From NCBI GenBank assembly GCA_022059125.1, contig JAEUWY010000001.1, positions 1,922,001-1,986,000 of the forward strand: a DNA stretch of 64,000 nucleotides. The letters are read 5' to 3'. The translations under genes were made by a program, and so were the position numbers. Under the pieces are notes generated by a model. The model had not been told where the DNA came from. It was given only the letters and a program-made list of their open reading frames with translations, and searched no databases. The first letter of the stretch is position 1. The number at the start of each line of letters is the position of its first letter. Positions 48,019 through 59,186 of the stretch are shown here, piece after piece. Source of the DNA: Corynespora cassiicola (taxonomy: Eukaryota > Ascomycota > Dothideomycetes > Pleosporales > Corynesporascaceae).

Positions 48019-48931
48019 AACAGCTACCAGCAAGTTTGCATGGCTCCTGAACACGCAGAAGAACGCCGCTGTACCACTCCCAGAGCCTTCGCCGACATAT
48101 CACAACCCATCGGACGAGCTCCTGAGCCTAAACCTTTCCCAAGCCCTCTTCCCCCACGGCCCCGTCGAACCCCTCGATCCTTCCTCCTTCCACGATCTTC
48201 TGTCTAATGCTGAAGCTCTTCTCGCACGCTATCAGACCGCCTACCGCAAGCTGTCTTCCGCACTAGTCGACGCGCGCGCCGAGCAGAGTGCGCAAGAAGA
48301 TGAGCTGGACGAATCAGATACGCGGAATCGACACCTCAAGATGCAGCTAGAGACCATGGCGGCACGGGCAACCGAGCAAGATGCACAAATGCAAAAACTT
48401 GTGGAAGATCTGGAGTTCGAGCGACGTGCACGCCAGGAAGAGGAGGCCGCACGGAAGAGGACCCTAGCCCTAATCCGGGGTACCCCCGGGTGCAACCATC
48501 TTCCAAACGAGCAAGATCTTCTCTCGCCAAAGCGAAGGAATCGCGTATCAAACTCGGACGTCTCAGTCGACTCGGGCTTCGAGTCTGAGTGCGAGACAGA
48601 CGCTGCCAGTGTCTTTTCGCGAAATGGTCTGAGCCCGACTAGCACAGAGCACTCTTCCATGTCCGAGTATACTCGTGACATTACTCCCAGAGGCAAGAGG
48701 CCGCAGATGCCCCAGCGCCAAGTCACGTTCGACCGCAGTCGGAACGGCTCGGTCGACCTCGAAAAAGGGGGGTGGGGCTGTACGAACTGCGAAGGAGGCG
48801 CCCAGGCTTCCGTCTGGGGGCGCCTGGCCCGAGAGCGTGAAGAGAACAGCACCCTACGACTACGCGTAGAGGAGCTGGAAGACGCTGTCGACTGTGCACT
48901 AAATGTCGTTGATGGTCCATGGGGCCTATAG
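47285..48931 (+). CDS. Coiled-coil, polyglutamine-containing protein of unknown function
   Basis: One uninterrupted frame of 548 residues from the ATG at 47285. The first 300 residues are Ser/Pro/Thr-rich and look disordered. A run of about ten Gln is encoded by pure CAG at 47987-48016, and an acidic DDSSDDEYDSAEEEGG patch lies at about 193-208. A helical, charged coiled-coil segment follows at about 335-400 (LVEDLEFERRARQEEEAARKR region), then more disordered sequence. Near the end a CTNCEGG motif precedes a second short coiled coil (LRLRVEELEDAVD). No enzyme domain. This architecture suggests a scaffold or cytoskeleton/nucleus-associated protein, but that is only inference. It lies downstream of an unusually long intergenic region. 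Confidence 0.75.
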
Positions 48932-49374
48932 GCCCACTGAATGACTTTTTTTTCCTTCATGTATAAATTTTCGGTGCGGCTAGAGTTGTATTTCAGCGGA
49001 CGAAATGAGTTCATGGGCGTCTAGAACGAATGGAGGGATGGCCTTATCACTGAGGCATTTTTTCAAAACATCAAATTGCATTTCTGGGGCAGTCAGTCAT
49101 GGTATCGACTCCAAACGATCGATCTAACATTTTCGTCGCACGAGATTGGCATTTTGGACAGCATTGAATGAATAAATTCGTATTACCAAGCGCTAGACCG
49201 TGCGCATTTTAACCAAAGTGTATATGCGAGATGGTATATGACTAAACAGATATGAATGCCATGGAACGACGAACCAACATGATCCAAGGAAAAGATGCTG
49301 AAGAGAGAAAAAATCACGCAGTCGACCAAAGGTCCTAACCCACAGAAACCCAGAAACTAACAAGAAATCTCCCT
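48932..49374. other. Convergent 3' region
   Basis: Lies between the coiled-coil gene (+) and the acidic-tailed gene (-), both of which end here. Nothing else recognised. Confidence 0.45.
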
Positions 49375-50139
49375 CTAGGGCTTCCAGATCGAGCCCAATA
49401 GCTTCTGCTCGCAATTGGAGTCGTAGGCCCAGCCGTCCTCGTACTCGTCCTTCTGGTAGTCGCCGTAGTCGTAAATGTCGTCCTCATCATAGTCATCATC
49501 GTCATCGTTGTCGTCATCGTCGTCGTCGTCTGAGTCCGACTCTGACTCTTCATCGTCCATACGCTTCAACTCCCCATTCCTCCAAAGCCAATGCAAATAT
49601 GCACACCGGCTCTCCCTATGCACCTCATCGAAGACCTTGCGATCCTCCAAAGCACCCCTCGAACTGGATATCGACCCGCACTCTCGTCTCCGCACCCTCC
49701 ATGCATGCCGTCGCTGCACTTCCATGCCCAACCGCACATCCCCCAATCCCAAACTCCCTCTCCGGCGCCTCGAACGTGCCCTCATCAGGCCGCCTATCCG
49801 GCTCAATCAGCACCAAAGCGAGGATACGGCGGAACTTGGCTGTAGAGTGGTCCTCATGCCTCCGGACCGTGACCCGGACCGCGGCCTCCGCTGGACGAAC
49901 TCGAGGTAGCCCTGGATTTCGGCGGGCGTTGAAGGGAGAGGCTGGCCGGGCGCCAGGCCTGGGCGGGCCACAGAGGAGCAGGGGTGAAGGGCGGCGGCGA
50001 TGGGGTTCCTGGCGACCAAGGCCAGGTAGTCTGCCTCCATGGCCTGGAGGGCCGGGTCCGGGAAGAGGATGCCGGCGGCCAGGTTTGTGAGGGTGGTGAG
50101 CTCGTCGAGGATGAAGTCGAACGTCGTTCCCTCGGCCAT
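49375..50139 (-). CDS. Acidic-tailed protein of unknown function, apparently carrying two compensating frameshifts
   Basis: From the ATG at 50139 the frame encodes a helical N-terminus (MAEGTTFDFILDELTTLTNL, then GILFPDPALQAMEADYLALV) and ends at 49807. The most protein-like sequence from about 49890 to 49659 is in a different frame (EAAVRVTVRRHEDHS, KFRRILALVLIEPDRRPDEG). From about 49655 the original frame is again the better one (LEDRKVFDEVHRESRCAYLHWLW), running into an acidic tail of about 40 residues with long Asp/Glu runs. One lost base near 49891-49888 and one extra base in the CCCC run at 49655-49658 would reconcile all three parts into about 254 residues. No plausible GT-AG introns bridge the frames. 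Possible explanations are assembly errors, a recent pseudogene, or a two-gene misreading. Family not recognised. Confidence 0.55.
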
Positions 50140-50142
50140 GAA

Positions 50143-50155
50143 GGGGGGGGGGGGG
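50143..50155. repeat. G13 homopolymer next to a start codon
   Basis: A run of 13 G on the plus strand (C on the coding strand) lies 3 bases upstream of the ATG at 50139 and is followed by further G runs. Such tracts are slippage-prone and hard to sequence, which bears on the frameshifts in this gene. Confidence 0.9.
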
Positions 50156-50403
50156 TGTGGGGGGGTGGCGTTTTCGAGGGAATTGCCTAGTATTTATATG
50201 CCGCTGGGAGCGAAGCCGGTGATCCAACCATGCACTGTTGGGGATCAGTACCAAAGAATAATGTGATTCAAACAGAATCAAGAGGAATATGGCAAACTTG
50301 AAGCTGAAATAACATCTTTGACTGACGCCACGCTTGTTGATGCATAATTATTTGTCTATGTCTAGAGTACTGCAATCAATCTCTAGCTATACATCCGGGG
50401 ATA

Positions 50404-52026
50404 TCACAGTGCAACGCCCCTTCTCCACCACCTACTATCAGAGTGCCACGAGGCCAGTGTGCCTCGCCAACAAAAAAATCCATCCTCTTCCAAGCCAAAT
50501 CCCAGCCCTCGAAGAGGGGAGATAGGGATAGGCTCGAATAACCATACCCCACCTCTAGCAAAGTCATGGGCTAGCAAAGGCGCCGTGAAATAGAACCAAA
50601 CATGAACATATAGAAAAGTGATTGCGCGTGTAATCACCCTTGGCATACGATGTTGTATGCCTGCCTTGCAAAGGCTGTGAGTCACCAAAGCCTCCAAAAA
50701 TATCCCCAACGCCTGAAGAAGAAAGAATACTACAGGACCATGGATAGGCTCTGTGGATCCAGCACAAGTATAGCTCCCAGATGCATGAACAAATCCAGAC
50801 AGACCAAACGCAATGAATAACTGGATGAGTTTTGCAATTGGTGATCTCGGGTCCATCCCAACAATTTGGATCAGCTTTCGACTTGGCTGCTCGAATGCAA
50901 AGCGAAATGTTTGATGCCACCAGCTTGACCACCATCCGCCAATCCCACGGTCGAGTACAACATCGTAGGTACCCCACGTTTCGGGGTACATCCACGGTTC
51001 GGCTCGCGCGCCGAGCATAGAGGGTCCAAGCAGCCCAGAGAAGAAGAGTGGCCCGAGCGCGAAAATGCCTTGCAGAGCCCATTTGATGGCCATTTGGGTC
51101 AAAAAGAGGCGATATACACGGACAAGTACTGGACTCTGCGTAATCCAGACTGGAAAGTACGAGGGGGGTTTGCGGTCTATGAGGCCCCAAAAATAAGGGT
51201 CATGCATCATAAGTGTCTTGATTGCATCGAGAATCATATATGCAGTGACCAGCGTTTTTGCATTCGTAACGAGCATCTCACGTCGCGTCTCGTACAATTT
51301 GGTCTGGCCAGGTCGAACTTTGTTAGAATGGCGAGGCGGATTGAAAGAGTTCCGATGTAGCTGCTCCTGAATCCATTTGGGGGGCGGTGACAGGGCAGAA
51401 GTTCTCCAATTCCACCCAGCGCCTCTGAAGTTGCAGAAAATATCCAGAACCCAATCCAATCTTTCCATAAACGGAGTGAGCGGATAAGGCTGCCATGCAA
51501 ACTCCCCGTGACGTTTACTCGGGCCGAGATGATTGTACACTTGACCACCATTAGGGGCCACCCTCTTGGTATAGCCGTTCTCTTTCTTCTCACTCTTTCC
51601 ATGGGAATAATCATCCTCCGTCTTGTCGTTAAGAATACTGCTCCCAAAAACACCTTCGGTCCGTTCGATTCTCTGGAAGTCGGTCTGGGCGTCATTGACG
51701 ATGAGGATGGCGGCGATCCATACAACACTCCAGGCAGACATCAAACCAACACCTAGAGATGCAGCCATACTTCTTGCACGCATATAAATGATGCAATATG
51801 CCGCAAATGCAGCAATCCAAGCAAAGGCAACGAATCGAAGCCGTCGCAGCCAGGGTCGGTTCTGATGTGGAATCAGGAGATATCCGATAACCACAAAGGC
51901 CCCAAATGCGCCCCAAGGATAAACAAAAGGTGTAAACTCGCCAGATCCCGTCTGTTCTTCATATTGCTTCGCGTAGTGTCGTATCAGATCATGGTGAGAC
52001 CGAGGCCAGCTATCCGTGATTTCCAT
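50404..52026 (-). CDS. Wax-synthase-like membrane-bound O-acyltransferase
   Basis: A single-exon gene of 540 residues from the ATG at 52026. It has the layout of the fungal wax-synthase-like MBOAT branch, whose members move acyl (often acetyl) groups onto hydroxyls of lipids or secondary metabolites. About eight hydrophobic segments are visible, starting at about residues 33-55 and 65-85. A soluble region at about 120-235 contains the RGAGWNW motif. The family signature WWHQTFR lies at about residue 370, and the second His motif SGFVHASG at about 415. The C-terminus is hydrophobic with many Trp. The gene is divergent from DRG1 with 327 bp between starts. No biosynthetic partners lie nearby, so the substrate is unknown. 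Confidence 0.85.
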   Translation of the reverse strand: MEITDSWPRSHHDLIRHYAKQYEEQTGSGEFTPFVYPWGAFGAFVVIGYLLIPHQNRPWLRRLRFVAFAWIAAFAAYCIIYMRARSMAASLGVGLMSAWSVVWIAAILIVNDAQTDFQRIERTEGVFGSSILNDKTEDDYSHGKSEKKENGYTKRVAPNGGQVYNHLGPSKRHGEFAWQPYPLTPFMERLDWVLDIFCNFRGAGWNWRTSALSPPPKWIQEQLHRNSFNPPRHSNKVRPGQTKLYETRREMLVTNAKTLVTAYMILDAIKTLMMHDPYFWGLIDRKPPSYFPVWITQSPVLVRVYRLFLTQMAIKWALQGIFALGPLFFSGLLGPSMLGARAEPWMYPETWGTYDVVLDRGIGGWWSSWWHQTFRFAFEQPSRKLIQIVGMDPRSPIAKLIQLFIAFGLSGFVHASGSYTCAGSTEPIHGPVVFFLLQALGIFLEALVTHSLCKAGIQHRMPRVITRAITFLYVHVWFYFTAPLLAHDFARGGVWLFEPIPISPLRGLGFGLEEDGFFCWRGTLASWHSDSRWWRRGVAL

Positions 52027-52353
52027 CGTGGAATTTGGAGTGGGAAAAAGCGCGCATCAAAAACAAGACTGAAAAAGGTGGAAAGGAACATACGATCTAT
52101 CTCGTGACATCTTATAGCAGGGACTGGTCCCTGTGGCGCTTGGTCGGTGAGCCTGCGTCCTCTTGATGACGCACTGCATCGTGCATTCGCTAAATGGATG
52201 CGCTAACCTCGATTCGGATCGCCGCTTTACTTCAACACCAAACCTCATTGATCGTGAGAACCTCCAACCAACGCCCGCCGGAACGTCCCGCCAGGCCTCT
52301 AGTATTGCAAGTTTCTGCCTCTACGGTCCGTGCAGTCGACTAAGGTAGCCAAA
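52027..52353. promoter_or_regulatory. Divergent promoter region between the acyltransferase and DRG1
   Basis: A 327-bp region separates divergent start codons and must hold both promoters. No specific motif stands out. Confidence 0.5.
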
Positions 52354-53818
52354 ATGGTGAACATCACAGAGAAGATCAAGGAGTAGGGTACCTTAAAAGT
52401 CTTCAGAATGCCAAGCGTTGACACCCCGCAGGATCGAAGATGAGATGCGGAGGACGCAGAGTCAGTAGACCCACGCACTCTGTGGAGTGGCATACGCTAA
52501 CTAGAATGCAGAAAACAAGGCGACTGGTACGACAAGAATCATCCGGGACTAGAAAACAGTAGTCTATATGCAATCACGTGCTGACGATGCCCAGAATATC
52601 ATCTTGGTCTTCTCAAGGGGTAACGAGACTTAACAACCACCAGCGCTCTAAAAGAGGCTAACGTAGATCAGAAAGCTTGCCCGTCTCAGAGCACAGCTTC
52701 TCGAGCCCGCAGCAGGCGCAGGGTCAGGTGGCGGCTCAGGTTTCGACGTGTCGAAATCGGGAGATGCCCGTATAGCCCTCGTCGGCTTCCCCTCGGTCGG
52801 AAAGTCGACCTTCTTGTCCAAGATTACCAAGACGAAATCTGAGGTAGCTGCCTACGCCTTTACGACCTTGACGGCTATTCCTGGAGTCTTGGAGTACGGC
52901 GGGGCAGAAATCCAGATTCTTGATTTGCCTGGCATTATCGAAGGTGCTGCCGAGGGTAAGGGAAGAGGAAGGCAGGTCATCTCTGCAGCCAAGACGAGTG
53001 ACATGATTCTGATGGTTCTTGACGCAACGAAGAAGGCAGAGCAGAGGCGGCTACTTGAGGCTGAATTGGAGGCAGTTGGTATTCGGTTGAACAGGGAGCC
53101 CCCGTGAGTATATCGATTTCTTTCATCCTACCTATCTAAGGCATAAACAACCTTCTTCATATGTTTCTTCCACATTCATTCTCTATACCCTCATTCCTCT
53201 TCCCCTCCTCCCCATCGAAACAGAACCTAACCTCCACCAAGCAACATCTACCTCAAACCCAAAAAAGCGGGCGGCATGAAAATCACCTTCCAATCGCCCC
53301 CGAAAAACCTCGACGAAAAGATGCTCTACAACATCCTGCGCGACTACAAGATTCTAAACTGCGATGTGCTGGTGCGCGACGAAAACGCCACCGTCGACGA
53401 TTTCATCGACGTCATCAACAAGGACCACCGCAAGTATATCCGCTGCCTGTACGTCTACAACAAGATCGACTCCGTCTCGCTCGAGTTCCTCGACAACCTG
53501 GCCCGCGAGCCCCACACGGTCGTCATGTCCTGCGAGCTCGACCTCGGCATTCAGGACGTGGTCGAGAGGTGCTGGGAGGAGTTGCGCCTCATTCGCATCT
53601 ATACGAAGAGGAAGGGCGTGGAGCCCGATTTTAGTGAGGCGCTGATTGTCAGGAATGGAAGTACCATTGAGGATGTGTGTGATCAGGTGCATAGGACGCT
53701 CAAGGAGACGTTCAAGTATGCACTGGTTTGGGGCGCCAGTGCGAGGCACGTTCCGCAGAGGGTGGGGTTGGGCCATGTGGTTTCGGACGAGGACGTAGTG
53801 AGCATTGTGGCCAAGTAG
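52354..53818 (+). CDS. RBG1: Developmentally regulated GTP-binding protein 1 (DRG1/Rbg1)
   Basis: A cytosolic OBG-class GTPase that binds translating ribosomes with a DFRP/Tma46 partner. Six exons are predicted: 52354-52382, 52432-52460, 52512-52526, 52595-52619, 52672-53103 and 53242-53818. Together they give 368 residues, the normal family length. The first four exons are tiny, the third only 15 nt, yet their joining reproduces the family N-terminus ([19 protein letters not shown], then [18 protein letters not shown]). The GTPase motifs are G1 GFPSVGKST, the AYAFTTLT switch, [16 protein letters not shown], and NKID in the last exon. The C-terminal TGS domain ends at SIVAK. The first donor is GTAGGG, whose T is needed to avoid a stop. 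Highly conserved and clearly functional. Confidence 0.95.
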
Positions 53819-54861
53819 ATGGATGCCTCATTGATGGGTTACGAAACTTATGGTAGAGCGGAAATGAAGTTGATGTGCTGCTCAATGTGTTTAAATCGGG
53901 CATCTGCACCCTATGTTGTGAGCTTGGCATGCATTCTGGAGAGATGACGAGCTGGTGGTAGCAAGCGGTAGCAGTGATGATAACAGCTTAAGATGCATTA
54001 CCATCAATGTGTTAGCTTTTGAGGTAATTTTCTTCTACAGGCGTGCCACTTCCATCAATTTTAGGCACCGGTTCCCGTGAAGCTCAACATTAGCTCTCAT
54101 ATAACTTCTCCATGAAATGATACTCAAGCCGCTGCACCACAGGCAACCCATCACCATCCTCGCATGCACCGATATTCACAAAACCACAAAGCAATGCACA
54201 AACCAATAACTTTCGTCAACAATCGAATCATTTCCTACTCGGAGGTCCGCCATCTAACATCCCGTAAGCTAAAAAAAAAAAAAGAACAGAGCAACACAAT
54301 GATAACTCCACACATCCATCCTTGCAAAGTGAACACAAGCCGAGCAAAATCCACAACAATCAACTCACAGAAAGTGCTATATACAAGAAGCGAAGATGAA
54401 AAAAACACACACGCGCAATACCCATTCGGCACTATGCCCACGAGCCCAAAAACACACAGATTTCACAAAAGACGCCATCCAAAACAGGAAGACCACACCT
54501 GTAACCCTATCTAAAGGCCTCGCTTCATGCGGGTCCGTGTAAGGGAGGGTGGGACAGAGATCGAGCATTCCACTCATTAGTTCTCATAAGACGGACTTTC
54601 GTAGACGATACTTCGCACAAATGGCACGAAGATTGGCGTGCCTCATGTACAAGATTACAAAGATTGTATGAACAGGTTGACGCGCGCCCGAGGATCCAGC
54701 CATACTTTTGGGGGGGAGGAGAGTTCATTAAAAAGAGTTCGGAGACGGTCATGACGCGTAACAATAATTCGGAAGATTCAGATCGGAGAGAGAAGCTTCG
54801 GAAAGCAACGCGGTCGGACGGTTGGAGGGGTGGCGTAAAATAGGCGGGAGGCCCGTAGGTA
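53819..54861. other. Convergent 3' region between DRG1 and RFX gene
   Basis: About 1 kb with A-rich sequence (54160-54500) and no supportable gene; the open frames here are of low complexity. It holds the 3' untranslated regions of both genes. Confidence 0.5.
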
Positions 54862-57400
54862 CTAGCTGGCGCCCGTGGGCAGCGTCGTGAGATGTGACTT
54901 GAGGGACTGGTGCATAGTCGTGGCGAACTTGGCATCAATGTCGTGATCAAGGAGACCGATGCCGCTGTCGTCTAGGTGCTGTTCTTGCTGGGAGGTGGCG
55001 AGGCTCAGATCCATGTTGAAGCTCACTTCATCGTATTGTCCAGAAGGCTGTCGAGCATGGCCTGTTCATCTTGTGTCAGTCAACGACCAGATCGGATTAT
55101 TATAGGGCCAGATATACTCACTTTCTACGTTTGAGTTGCCCGCATCCTGCATGTGAACGCTGTTGTTCGTCATGAAGGACTGGTTTGGGGCGAACTCAGC
55201 ATCCATGCTGCTATAGCGGCTCTCGTTGTTGCTTCCACTTCCTCCGTTAGTCATTCCCGCAGTCATCGATTCGCCAAGTAATCCTGGCGAGGACTCCAGA
55301 GAGTTCCAGTTGGGTGCACGGTGCTCAAGGAATCCACCAAGCGATGCCAGCCACTGCGCCATCTCATCAATGAAGACTTTGGTCAACCACCAGCCCTGGA
55401 AGCTTGTGCCATTCTCTACTGTAATCTCTCGGAGTGCAGCAGATCCGAGCGCGCTTATGCAATGCAATATCGTACGGGCGGGAGCGTGAGGAAAGCGTGA
55501 TGGGAGTCTAGTAAGGAAGGCGGCGATTCTGTCGATGACGGTCTCTTGCGTCGGGTCGATGGGGAGATCCGGGGTCGGATATGACGGGTCCGGCTTAAGC
55601 GGCAGCAGCATGCCGCGGATTTCTGATTTCAAAATGTTATACACCTCCTCGTGTCCACATGATTGTGGAAGCTCGTTCTCGATAATCAGCTTCAGATTGA
55701 CCAAGTTACGCCAGTCTTGCCACATCTGTTCCCGGTTCTCGTCGGCCGTAAGCAGAACAGCCGCTGCATGCGCAGTCTGGTTCACACGCAGCATCTGTCG
55801 TAGGAGGTGAGCGAATAGGGTAGCAGGCTCAAGCTTCGCTTCCAAGACATGTATGGGAAGAGTCTGGAACACTTTGCTAATGTGTGCGTGGAGCATCTTC
55901 GATACGTTGTCCAAGAACTTCAGGACAGGCGGAGGCGCGACTTGCAGTGTAAGTTGCGAGACATTGCGAATCATCTTCTGGTACATCATCCAATCACATT
56001 CTCGAATCCAGGGAGCAAGCTCGGGGGCAGCGAAAAGCTTTTGCACTGGAACAGTCAATGTGCCGTGGAAAGAACCGAACAATCGGAAGAACTGCTTTTC
56101 CTTGCAATAGCGGACAGAGTCGACCAAGGACGTGCAGTGTGTGCGATACAGAGCAAAAAGAGCTTCAGCAGCGTCGGGATCAGTTCGATTTGGCAAATAG
56201 GGGCTGATGTCCGGTAACATGATATCAAGGCCTTCCTGTATGGACAGCAGTTCTTGTGACGGGAACTTGAGATCATATTCATAGGACGTCGATGTCCGGC
56301 TGCTTGAATTGTACTGATTCGAAAATATATCGGCGAAGAGGCGGCCTTTGGAGGATCCTTGAGAGCCAAATATACTGCTGCTCTCGAAAGCTTGGTCTTG
56401 GGGAGGGAAAGCAGCTGTGTCGGCAGGCAGACGCGGAATGGCATTGAAGTCGAGCCGGGGGCCAGAAGAGCTCTGGCGCCTCAAGTCAGGCTGGCTTACT
56501 GTCGTGGCAGTTCCAGGGCGCTTGGTGTCCTCGCCATCTTCGCTGTCATTTATGAGGGCCAGGTCGACATAGTGGTACTTGGACTCTCCTCGCACACCCA
56601 ACCGGCGCGTCTGGATACCTGGGAAGATGACGCGCACCAGCTTTCCAAACGACGCCGGATTTAGGGGGATGACGCGCTCCGTTCCGCATCGCTCTGCGTA
56701 CTTGGAGTAGACTCGGTTGCGAGGAACGGACGTCTTTGCGGTGCGGCAAACACCTTTCAACCTGCAAGCGGTGAGTAAGCGTCTAACGTGTAGCGGCTAG
56801 CGGCCTAGAGCCCTACCAGAGCATAGCGAACAGCTGTTTCGACTTTTCGGCCTTGGATGTCCTGTCCGTGGCAATGACCTCGGCAGCCACGTCTTTCAGA
56901 CGGCGGCCTTCGTTGCGTACAAGCAGCTCCCTCAATTCCCGGTCGTTGGCGGCATTGCCCGCGTTTCCTCTCCGCCTACCCTCTCCCGTCTCGGCAGGCG
57001 CTGGTATAAATTGTTGTTGTGGGGCCATGGCTGCTGCGAAAGTGTGTGGTGGTTGGTTCGGGTGCATCTGCTGCGGCGGCATGCCGTTGGGCTGGCCGGG
57101 GTTGGGGGTACCATCTGCATTGTAGCCCAGCAGCTGATGGACAGGATCCATGGGGATGCTTTCCTGTTGGCTCACATGCTGAGCGGCCTGCAGGAGAGCG
57201 GGCTCCAGCGGCGCATGGGAAGCTGTGAACTGAGCATATTGGTAGCTGCTCGGATGCTGGGGTTGCTGCGGGAACTGGGCCTGCATGTCGTGCGACTGCT
57301 CGAAAGAATGTAGGCTCGTGGTGGAGGCGCGAGAAAGTGGGCGGTTGCTCCTGGTGGAGATGGAGGTGTTGGACCGCGACCGGCTCAGGTTGTGGGCCAT
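54862..57400 (-). CDS. RFX1: RFX-family winged-helix transcription factor
   Basis: An RFX factor that binds X-box DNA. In fungi, relatives (Crt1/Rfx1, CpcR1) control DNA-damage, morphogenesis or secondary-metabolism genes. Exons 57400-56817, 56761-55122 and 55061-54862, with introns of 55 and 60 bp, give 807 residues. A Gln/Pro/Ser-rich N-terminus precedes the DNA-binding domain at about residues 180-265, which spans the first intron. Its features are QLFAMLWLKGVCR, VPRNRVYSKYAERCG, then FGKLVRVIFPGIQTRRLGVRGESKYHY, with the Arg/Lys recognition wing. A long helical RFX central and dimerisation-like region follows (about 380-650). The third exon adds a 66-residue acidic tail. Without the last splice the frame would run on to 55066. 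Divergent from YOP1. Confidence 0.93.
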
Positions 57401-58229
57401 TGTGTGTGGGCCGACTCTGCGGAGTGTAGCCTGTGTTTACACCAAAACAAAGCACGGCAGAGAGCGGCGACGGAGGTCAGGCGCGCAGAAAAGGAGTCGG
57501 CAGGCAAGGAAACGGGTCTGCAGAGGCGTCCGGGCGCGCGGCGGGCGGTCTGTGGGACAAACGGTGTGCGTGCCGGCTCAAAACGGTTTTCGATGGGCGT
57601 TGACTACTGTTTGTTTGGCCAGGCAGCGGTGGCAGTGGGCGGGTAGAGGATGCTCGCGAAGGCTGTGCATTAACCAAGAGCACCAAAGGCAGGCTAATAA
57701 TGTCCTGGGGGCGTGGTGGGCGGCAGAGGCTGCGTTCCGCTCGTGTCTTTGTTGTGTCGAAGAGGCTGGGTGTTTACGTCTCGAGTAGCAACGAGCGAAA
57801 GCGAAACAAGGCCGCTCGGGCCACAGCGGTCGGGGTCACGTGCCGACAATCGCCCACCGGGCCACGGGCCACGCGAAGCTGGCGCTGACCGCTCGGGCGG
57901 GCGAGTAAATGCGAGCAAATTGCTGAGATGGGGGCTTTGGCAGACGTCGCACTGTGTGCATGCAGGCTGCAGGCATGCGGCGCGCACACGACTCTCCTTG
58001 GGCAGCCGTCATCTGCTGCGTCCTGTTTGGCTCGTGAAGACTGACGTAAAGGTTTAGCGATGACGCTGCGACCCGCTCCATCCCACAATCGCACATCGCT
58101 CCCTTCCTACTCCCCATAAAGTCCACTTCTGCAGTGAACGCACGCACACTCTGTGACTCTCATCGCCCCCTATTCGCATTTTACAAGCCAAATCCCAACC
58201 CGCCAGACACCCCTCCACCCACCTCCACC
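57401..58229. promoter_or_regulatory. Divergent promoter region between RFX1 and YOP1
   Basis: An 829-bp GC-rich region between divergent ATGs. A C-rich, CT-rich stretch just upstream of ATG 58230 resembles a strong fungal core promoter or leader. I did not find a clear RFX X-box by eye, but a systematic search was not possible. Confidence 0.45.
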
Positions 58230-59186
58230 ATGTCTATCCAAGATAAGGCACAGGCGCACCTGTCGCAGCTCGACAAGGAGGTAAGCTGGCCTTTTGCCTT
58301 GCGCCCAAGGCTCTCGTCCGTCGGGGACACATCCGTAGCAGCTCGAGTTGCATCGTGTCGCCCACCATCGCCGGCAGTGCGCTGACGATACCGTGTTCTC
58401 TAGCTGTCCAAGTACCCCGCCCTCAACAACTTCGAGAAGCAAACATCGGTGCCCAAGGTCTACGCCATCCTCGGCCTGGCCGGCCTTTACTTCTTCCTCG
58501 TCTTCTTCAACATTGCTGGCGCTTTCCTTGTCAACATTGCCGGATTCATCATCCCCGGCTACTACTCACTGTCCGCCCTGTTCAGCACCACAAAGGCCGA
58601 CGACACCCAGGTGCGTTCTCCCTGACGTCGCGCGGCCATAGCCGCTGCGTTATAGCCCCGCGAAACATGCTAACAGACTGACAGTGGTTGACGGTAAGGT
58701 CCCCCCTATGTCCATTTGTGCATGATTGAAACACAACACCTGTTCGCCCGCATCGATGTTCATGGGTAGCTTGGCTAACGCGACAGCACAGTACTGGGTT
58801 GTCTATGCCTTCTTGACGTAAGTGATCAACTGCAATCTACAGTTTGCCAATACTGATCTTCGCAGCGTTTTTGAGAGCGCCGTCAACGCCGTATACTGGT
58901 TCCGTAGGTACCCCTGATCCGCATTGTTGGCCCGAAAAACTAATTCCGGCCGATCAGCCTTCTACTACACCTTCAAGTTCGTCCTCGTCCTCTGGATGTC
59001 TCTCCCCCAGACCTCGTAGGTGACCCGGAAGCTCGAGACCTTGGCAGCAACTAATGCTTCCACAGCGGCGCTCAAATCATCTTCCGCTCCTTCCTCCAGC
59101 CCGTCTTCTCGCGCTACTTCTCCGAGTCTGGCTCGACCGCCGCGAACCTTCGTGCCCAAGCCGATGCGGCTGGCAAGTCCCAGTAA
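58230..59186 (+). CDS. YOP1: ER-shaping reticulon-like protein Yop1 (REEP5/DP1/HVA22 family)
   Basis: An integral ER membrane protein that inserts hairpins to curve tubular ER. Seven exons are predicted: 58230-58280, 58404-58610, 58685-58693, 58792-58817, 58866-58903, 58958-59015 and 59066-59186. They give 169 residues, the standard length. The third exon is only 9 nt and codes for WLT. Joining gives the conserved order LDKELSKYPALNN, QTSVPKVYAILGL, IAGFIIPGYYSL, TQWLTYWVVYAFLTVFES, then FPFYYTFKFVLVLWMSLPQT and a soluble Ala/Ser-rich tail. Four hydrophobic segments form two hairpins. All introns are GT-AG. No damage seen. Confidence 0.95.

Noticed and set aside
49807..49809. TGA between two frames read as selenocysteine or programmed read-through
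   Set aside because: The sequence around it in that frame is not protein-like, whereas another frame is; two indels explain it better, and fungi generally lack selenocysteine.
49599..50090. Plus-strand frame of 163 codons opposite the acidic-tailed gene
   Set aside because: Ser/Arg/Pro/Gly-rich shadow of the minus-strand coding sequence.
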